DNA of 6,615 nucleotides, from positions 1 through 6,615 of the forward strand of contig JADZBW010000368.1 in the NCBI GenBank assembly GCA_020851885.1, read 5' to 3'. A program made the translations under genes and the position numbers. Positions 1 through 4,007 of this stretch are shown piece after piece. The DNA comes from Fimbriimonadaceae bacterium. Lineage in GTDB: Bacteria > Armatimonadota > Fimbriimonadia > Fimbriimonadales > Fimbriimonadaceae. Numbering within the stretch: position 1 is the first letter of the stretch; each line of letters opens with the position of its first letter. Under the pieces are notes generated by a model that was given only the letters and a program-made list of their open reading frames with translations, was not told where the DNA came from and made no database searches.

Positions 1-357
1 CAGGGTCTGTGCAGGTGTCTCCGCCTCGCTACTGCCGCCGGAGGCAACGACCTTGGGGCGAAGCGTGACGATCTTCTTGGGAACCGAGCAAGGGCTCTTG
101 GAGATCTCCTCGAGCATCCGAATGTACGTCGCCTTGGCGGCCAGAGCTTCCGCTTCCGACTTCGTATTCTCGCCAAGGAAGTCGAGGGTCACGAACATCC
201 CGCGCTCGATGACCGCTTCGCTGGCCTTCATCGCCTCTTCCAGGGTGTCTCCGGCGATGAACCGGCGTACCAGGGGCTTGAAGAGGAATGAGCGGCGGAT
301 CATCCGCTCCACGGGTTTCCAGGCGGAAGTCTTGAGAATGAAGGTACGTGACAGCAT
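1..357 (-). CDS. Proline dehydrogenase, N-terminal part (gene continues beyond left edge)
   Basis: This encodes the first 119 residues of a proline dehydrogenase, the FAD enzyme that oxidises proline to pyrroline-5-carboxylate in proline catabolism. The assignment rests on the family's N-terminal signature: a helix with WKPVERMIRRSF, then VRRFIAGDTLEEAMKASE at about residues 30-47, then the first barrel strand FVTLDFLGEN at about 55-64. These resemble the single-domain enzymes of the Thermus and Deinococcus type. ATG at 357 is the only usable start, because an in-frame TAG lies at 378-376 with no other normal start between. No Shine-Dalgarno site is visible. After residue about 90, where family members usually enter the second strand (a pattern like ISVKLT), this protein has a lysine-rich stretch and then GGSSEAETPAQTL, a low-complexity Ser/Ala/Glu segment. 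This may be a lineage insertion or a frameshift; the window ends before it can be decided. The catalytic C-terminal residues are outside the window. Confidence 0.88.
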   Translation of the reverse strand, partial: MLSRTFILKTSAWKPVERMIRRSFLFKPLVRRFIAGDTLEEAMKASEAVIERGMFVTLDFLGENTKSEAEALAAKATYIRMLEEISKSPCSVPKKIVTLRPKVVASGGSSEAETPAQTL

Positions 358-372
358 CGTCGGTAGAGCAGA

Positions 373-396
373 AGTCTACTTTGAAGCGGCTAAACT
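373..396. promoter_or_regulatory. Compact divergent promoter region between proline dehydrogenase and glycosyltransferase
   Basis: Only 45 bases separate the two divergent start codons, so both promoters must lie here or extend into the opposing genes. On the plus strand TAAACT (391-396) ends six bases before the glycosyltransferase ATG, the spacing expected of a -10 element for a leaderless transcript. On the minus strand TAGACT (378-373) ends 15 bases before the proline dehydrogenase ATG and could serve as its -10. No convincing -35 element accompanies either. The assignment is from spacing and the TAnnnT pattern alone. Confidence 0.35.
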
Positions 397-402
397 CTGG
401 CG

Positions 403-1302
403 ATGCCGCTGATCTCGGTATGCCTGGCAGTTTACAACGGCGAGGCCACCTTGCGCGAGGCGCTAGAGAGCGTAAGGTCCCAATCTTTCGATGATTACGA
501 GATCGTCGTCCTCGACGACGGCTCCACCGACCGCTCGCCTGAAATCGCTGAGGAGTTTGGGGCGAAGGTGATTCGCCAAGCAAACGCTGGGCTTGGCGCG
601 GGCCGAAAGAAGCTGGTCGAAGCAGCGTCCGGCGATTGGATTGCCTTTCTCGACCACGATGATGTCTGGACTCCCGATAAGCTAGAGACGCAGATGCGGG
701 CAGTCGCCGAAGATGTCGTACTCATCCACTCCGACTGCTGGTACGAGTACGAAGACGGCAGGATCGTCGAACGCAATCTGAAGATCGGCAAGGATGCAAG
801 TTCATTTGACCACATCCTGCCAAGCAACGACGTCATCGCAAGTTCGGCGGTGTTCCGACGCGAAACGATGTTGCGTGTGGGCAACTTCATCGCCGAGACC
901 GTCAGATGCTCCGACTGGTACGGTTGGTTCATCTTGGCCCCCCACGGCCGATTCGTCCACGTGCCCGAGAAGCAGGTGCGCTACCGAGTGCTGTCGACTT
1001 CGCTCGCCAATGCCGGCGTTCGCTTCCACGAAGCCAAGTTCTTCTTGCTTGCCAAAGTGATTACGCCTCTGATGCCGGTCCTTTTCTCGACGCTCACGCT
1101 CAATGAGGCGCGCCGATACTCGTCGATGGTCCGTAAGGATATCGGCATTGCCGCGTCGACCTTGGCGAAGTACCTCGCTCAGGAGGGTCGTCGTGAAGAA
1201 GCCCGCAAGTACCATCGAATTGCGATCCGCATGGCTCCTGGTGTGCCGAGAGTGTGGACGCGGGCGGTTTCGTCGATAGCGGCCAAGAGGGGCAAAGCTT
1301 AA
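403..1302 (+). CDS. Family 2 glycosyltransferase (GT-A fold)
   Basis: This 299-residue protein is a GT2 glycosyltransferase, which transfers a sugar from a nucleotide-sugar donor, typically during assembly of surface polysaccharide or other glycoconjugates at the cytoplasmic face of the membrane. The N terminus PLISVCLAVYNGEATLREAL is the classic GT-A opening. The nucleotide-binding DDGS is at residues 38-41 and the metal-binding DxD region is DHDD at 84-87, followed by VWTPDKLE. SDWYGWF at 170-176 fits the acceptor and catalytic-base region. The last 80 or so residues are helical, and KYLAQEGRREEARKYHRIAI resembles a single TPR-like helix pair. No membrane segment is evident. The start is fixed by an in-frame TAA at 391-393; there is no Shine-Dalgarno site, so translation may be leaderless. 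The donor and acceptor cannot be told, and no other glycan gene lies nearby. Confidence 0.9.
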   Translation: MPLISVCLAVYNGEATLREALESVRSQSFDDYEIVVLDDGSTDRSPEIAEEFGAKVIRQANAGLGAGRKKLVEAASGDWIAFLDHDDVWTPDKLETQMRAVAEDVVLIHSDCWYEYEDGRIVERNLKIGKDASSFDHILPSNDVIASSAVFRRETMLRVGNFIAETVRCSDWYGWFILAPHGRFVHVPEKQVRYRVLSTSLANAGVRFHEAKFFLLAKVITPLMPVLFSTLTLNEARRYSSMVRKDIGIAASTLAKYLAQEGRREEARKYHRIAIRMAPGVPRVWTRAVSSIAAKRGKA

Positions 1303-2333
1303 ATAGCCTGCACCGAGGCCCCATGAAATTCGGTGAGAAGAGCCTCATACTCAGCAACGGTGCTGCATCGGGTTAATCGATCACGAAGTGCAGACGCTCC
1401 AAACTCCCCTTTGATATAGAGCGGGATCTGACCGCGAAGCGCCCGACAGGCACGTAATTCGCCATCGGCATGGTTTGCCGTCGACCGCGCTTCCTCATAG
1501 GATTCGCACTCGCATTCACATGCGACCATAAGGCGCAGGTGTTCCATCGCTGTTTGAATACGCTCATCGAGGGTTGGTTTTGGCCCGGGAGGAAGACGTC
1601 TGATTCCAAGTTGAATGTCCCTCAAAGCCCATGGATTGGAGATCGCGGCCCGGCCGACCATCACCCCATCGCACCCGGTTTCGCGGATCATGCGGACGGC
1701 ATCTTCGGGAGATTTCACATCGCCATTGCCGATCAAAGGGACTTGCACGGCTTTCCGCATCTCCTCGATGAGTTTCCAATCCGCCTGGCCTTCGAAACCC
1801 TGCTTCGCGAATCGTGCGTGCAGCGTGATCATCTGGGCTCCTGAATCTTGGAACCGCCTTGCCAGGTCGGGGGCCGCGAACAGGGAATAGTCCCAGCCGG
1901 CCCTGACTTTTACGGTCACCGGAATCTTGACTGCCTTCACGACGGTTGCCACGATCTCCTGGGCCAATACCGGGTCTTTCAGGAGGGCGGCGCCGGAGCC
2001 GGTCTTACAGACCTTGGGAACCCAGCAGCCCATATTGATGTCGACGAGGTCAGCGCCCATCTCCTCGGCAATGCGAGCGGTCTCCGCCATCACGTCCGGT
2101 TCGCCACCGAATATCTGAATCCCCAGAGGCCGTTCTTCCGGGTGAATCCGCATCTTCCGGAAAGTCTTTTGCGCTCCATAGTGGATCGCCATCGCGCTAA
2201 CGAATTCCGTGAACATCAGGCCGGGCCGAGCGATTCGCTTTGCGATCAATCGAAACGGCAAATTGGTGACATCCTCCATCGGCGCAAGCAAGAGGGGAGG
2301 ATCGACGGTAATCGGACCGATTTGAAAGCCCAT
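1299..2333 (-). CDS. dusB: tRNA-dihydrouridine synthase (DusB-like)
   Basis: This 344-residue FMN enzyme reduces specific uridines in the tRNA D-loop to dihydrouridine using NADPH. It has the whole Dus TIM barrel: LLLAPMEDVTNLPFR at residues 14-28, IQIFGGEPDVM at 72-82, DINMGC at 98-103 with catalytic Cys103, a strand ending VKVRAGWD, LHARFAKQGFEGQADW with the FMN-region histidine, GNGDVKSPEDA, and GVMVGRAAISNPW. The C-terminal helical tRNA-binding domain holds RGQIPLYIKGEFGASALR. The residue after the catalytic Cys is Trp, where most family members have Pro, and the C-terminal domain holds about a dozen extra residues around an ECECE stretch. ATG at 2333 is preferred because the family starts just before the first strand; a TTG at 2396 would add 21 unlike residues. 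The dusB symbol reflects best resemblance; another Dus subgroup is possible. Confidence 0.9.
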   Translation of the reverse strand: MGFQIGPITVDPPLLLAPMEDVTNLPFRLIAKRIARPGLMFTEFVSAMAIHYGAQKTFRKMRIHPEERPLGIQIFGGEPDVMAETARIAEEMGADLVDINMGCWVPKVCKTGSGAALLKDPVLAQEIVATVVKAVKIPVTVKVRAGWDYSLFAAPDLARRFQDSGAQMITLHARFAKQGFEGQADWKLIEEMRKAVQVPLIGNGDVKSPEDAVRMIRETGCDGVMVGRAAISNPWALRDIQLGIRRLPPGPKPTLDERIQTAMEHLRLMVACECECESYEEARSTANHADGELRACRALRGQIPLYIKGEFGASALRDRLTRCSTVAEYEALLTEFHGASVQAI

Positions 2334-2369
2334 GGGTGTCGTCTGCCGACGGCCAGTCGGCGAATCACC

Positions 2370-2396
2370 ATTATGACGGCACGGACCAGAAACCAA
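2370..2396 (-). promoter_or_regulatory. Possible promoter for the dihydrouridine synthase gene
   Basis: Reading the minus strand, TTGGTT (2396-2391) is followed after 15 bases by CATAAT (2375-2370), 36 bases upstream of the chosen ATG. The -10 is a five-of-six match to consensus, but the spacer is short. If real, it also argues against the upstream TTG start, which would lie inside the -35. No Shine-Dalgarno site lies before the ATG. Confidence 0.25.
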
Positions 2397-2483
2397 GTCT
2401 ATCGCTCATTTTCAGCATCAAACAGCAACCGATGAGATGAGATTTGACCCGCCAACCGGGTAGCGTTGACGTGGTATTTCATC

Positions 2484-3641
2484 ATGTCGAAGAAGCACGT
2501 CAACGTCGGACTCATCGGTTATCAGTTCATGGGTAAGGCCCATAGCAACGCCTATCGCCAGGTCGGTCGGTTCTATCCCGAATTACCCGTCGAAGTGAGG
2601 ATGCACACGATCTGCGGCCGGAATCAGGAGGGCGTCAAGCGAGCCAAGGAGCAGTTTGGTTGGGACCACTATGAGACCGATTGGCGCAAGGTCGTCGAAA
2701 ATCCTGAAATCGATGTGATCGACGTATCCACTCCCGGCAACACCCATGCCGAAATTGCGATCGCGGCGGCGGCGGCGGGGAAGGCGGTGTTCTGCGAAAA
2801 GCCGATTGGAAACACCCTTACCGAAGCCCACGACATGCTGAAGGCAGTGCAGCAGCATACGGTGCCCCACGCGGTTTTTCACAACTATCGCAAGGCGCCC
2901 GCGGTTGGCTTGGCCAAGCAGATGATCGATGCCGGCGAACTGGGCACGATCTACCATTGGCGCGCAACTTACCTGCAGGATTGGATTGCGGATCCGAACT
3001 TCCCACTTGTATGGCGTCTCCAGAAGGAAGTCGCGGGCAGTGGTACGCACGGCGACATCAATGCGCACATCATCGACATGGCTCGTCACTTGATTGGCGA
3101 GTTCGATGAGGTCTGCGGCTTACTGCATACCTTCATCAAAGAGCGTCCGCTGGCAGGCGCTATCGACGACAAACTTGGCGCCAAGGCTGGCAGTCAGATG
3201 GGCGCGGTAACCGTCGATGATGCGGCGATGTTCTTGGCGCGATTCAAGAACGGGGCCCTGGGCACCTTCGAGGCCTCGAGGTTCGCGGTCGGAAGAAAGA
3301 ACTACCACCGTTGGGAGATCAACGGCTCCAAGGGCTCGGTGGTCTTCAATCTCGAAAAGATGAATGAGCTCGAGTATTACAACGAAGGCGCGGCCGAAGG
3401 TCGCAAGGGCTTTGCCGTCATTCAGGCAACGGAAGGTTCGCACCCTTGGGCCGGGCATTTCTGGCCAACGGGCCACATCATGGGCTATGAGCACACCTTC
3501 ATCAACCTGCTCGCCGATGCGTTCACGAATTTGGCGGAGGGTCGGCCGATCAGTCCCAACTTCGTGGACGGTTACGAGAACCAGCGGGTCCTCGATGCGG
3601 TGGAGCGTAGCCACGAATCGCGTGGTTGGGTGAAACTCTAG
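2484..3641 (+). CDS. Gfo/Idh/MocA oxidoreductase, levoglucosan-dehydrogenase-like
   Basis: This 385-residue protein is a cytoplasmic NAD(P)-dependent sugar or polyol dehydrogenase. The Rossmann domain opens with VNVGLIGYQFMGKAHSNAY (residues 6-24), containing a GxxGxxxMG nucleotide-binding turn. VIDVSTPGNTHAEIAIAAA follows, and CEKP at 104-107 supplies the conserved Lys106. The C-terminal sheet domain has TYLQDWIADPNFPLVWR (162-178) and GSGTHGDINAHIIDMARHL (185-203), where Asp191 and His195 are the expected catalytic pair. From memory, the YLQDW, W-R-x-Q-K and FxDGY segments match levoglucosan 3-dehydrogenase (LgdA-type) more closely than inositol dehydrogenases, so oxidation at C3 of a pyranose is the best guess. 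The same subfamily also contains many uncharacterised members. ATG at 2484 is chosen because the Rossmann motif begins directly after it; a TTG at 2466 would add six residues. Neither has a Shine-Dalgarno site. No transporter or partner gene is adjacent. Confidence 0.88.
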   Translation: MSKKHVNVGLIGYQFMGKAHSNAYRQVGRFYPELPVEVRMHTICGRNQEGVKRAKEQFGWDHYETDWRKVVENPEIDVIDVSTPGNTHAEIAIAAAAAGKAVFCEKPIGNTLTEAHDMLKAVQQHTVPHAVFHNYRKAPAVGLAKQMIDAGELGTIYHWRATYLQDWIADPNFPLVWRLQKEVAGSGTHGDINAHIIDMARHLIGEFDEVCGLLHTFIKERPLAGAIDDKLGAKAGSQMGAVTVDDAAMFLARFKNGALGTFEASRFAVGRKNYHRWEINGSKGSVVFNLEKMNELEYYNEGAAEGRKGFAVIQATEGSHPWAGHFWPTGHIMGYEHTFINLLADAFTNLAEGRPISPNFVDGYENQRVLDAVERSHESRGWVKL

Positions 3642-3663
3642 GCCCGATCAAACGGAGCGAGCG

Positions 3664-3834
3664 TTAGGAAGCCAGTAGCTGATCTTCCTCGCCTTCCAGG
3701 GCCCGCCCAAGTTTCCGAAGTGCGGAAACGATAGCGGGTGAGTCCGATTCGTTGCTGTTGAGGCAGCGCAGAAAGAGGGCCAGCGCCTCCTCGCGCGTTA
3801 GTTCAACATCGACAAAATCGCCTTGCACGAACAT
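3664..3834 (-). CDS. Small hypothetical protein, 56 residues
   Basis: I do not recognise this protein. It reads MFVQGDFVDVELTREEALAL at its start, then a short Asn/Ser/Glu/Asp-rich turn (LNSNESDSPAIVSAL), and ends KLGRALEGEEDQLLAS. This suggests a short N-terminal strand followed by two amphipathic helices; the protein is acidic, soluble, and has no signal peptide or membrane segment. Support for coding comes from third positions that are mostly G or C, like its neighbours, and from the ordered helix pattern. Start choice is uncertain. ATG at 3834 has the purine tract GAAAGGG directly against it, whereas GTG at 3828 lies six bases beyond that tract, a normal Shine-Dalgarno distance, and would give 54 residues. 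Its stop lies 22 bases from the convergent oxidoreductase stop, with no obvious terminator between. Confidence 0.6.
   Translation of the reverse strand: MFVQGDFVDVELTREEALALFLRCLNSNESDSPAIVSALRKLGRALEGEEDQLLAS
3711..3729. repeat. Perfect 7-bp inverted repeat inside the small gene
   Basis: GTTTCCG (3711-3717) and CGGAAAC (3723-3729) form a perfect inverted repeat around a five-base loop. It lies inside the small minus-strand gene, 70 bases past the end of the plus-strand oxidoreductase. No T-run follows on either strand, so it is not a standard intrinsic terminator, though it could slow or protect the end of the oxidoreductase transcript. Confidence 0.4.
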
Positions 3835-4007
3835 CCCTTTCAAATAGTTGGAAACGGAATGGAAAGTGCCACGTCTAACTTGCGAAAACAGGTATTTCGT
3901 TCAGCTTCGTGGTGGTAGCGGGCGAAATTGCGAAAATTAGGCCGTAATAACCTTAGAAGTCCTACCGATTATAGGTTAAGTGCGGCTACACTGCAGGAGG
4001 GAATGCC
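3835..4007. promoter_or_regulatory. Divergent intergenic region with short repeats
   Basis: This 173-base gap lies between the divergent small gene and the large exported-protein gene and must hold the promoters of both. It is more AT-rich than the flanking genes. TTGCGAAAA occurs twice (3880-3888 and 3928-3936), exactly 48 bases apart, with a further GCGAAA at 3922-3927 just before the second copy. TAACCT (3948-3953) and AGGTTA (3973-3978) form a perfect inverted repeat with a 19-base spacer, a possible operator. No convincing -35/-10 pair could be assigned on either strand. Confidence 0.45.
3995..4000 (+). promoter_or_regulatory. Consensus Shine-Dalgarno site of the large exported-protein gene
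   Basis: AGGAGG sits seven bases before the ATG at 4008, which is ideal spacing and fixes that start. An out-of-frame ATG at 4003 is too close to the site and meets a stop after five codons. It is the only full consensus ribosome site in the window; the other genes have weak or no such site. Confidence 0.88.

Noticed and set aside
53..412. Plus-strand open frame of 119 residues
   Set aside because: It lies antisense to the proline dehydrogenase, whose N-terminal family signature is clear in the other strand.
29..583. Long open frame on the minus strand spanning the divergent gap
   Set aside because: It overlaps the N terminus of proline dehydrogenase and the start of the glycosyltransferase, is Arg-rich and low in complexity, and matches no family; it is a shadow frame.
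1289..1322. GGGGC and GCCCC complementary segments around the convergent stops, considered as a terminator
   Set aside because: The stem is only 5 bp with a 24-base loop and there is no T-run on either strand.
1848..2435. Plus-strand open frame of 195 residues
   Set aside because: It is antisense to the dihydrouridine synthase, with a His/Arg/Asp-rich composition typical of reverse reading of a GC-rich gene.
2444..2471. TTGACC and TTGACG, 22 bases apart, considered as -35 elements or operator repeats for the oxidoreductase
   Set aside because: Neither has a -10 element at 16-18 bases, and two hexamers alone are not convincing.
2466..2483. TTG at 2466 as the oxidoreductase start
   Set aside because: It adds only six residues without a ribosome site, and the Rossmann motif begins directly after ATG 2484.
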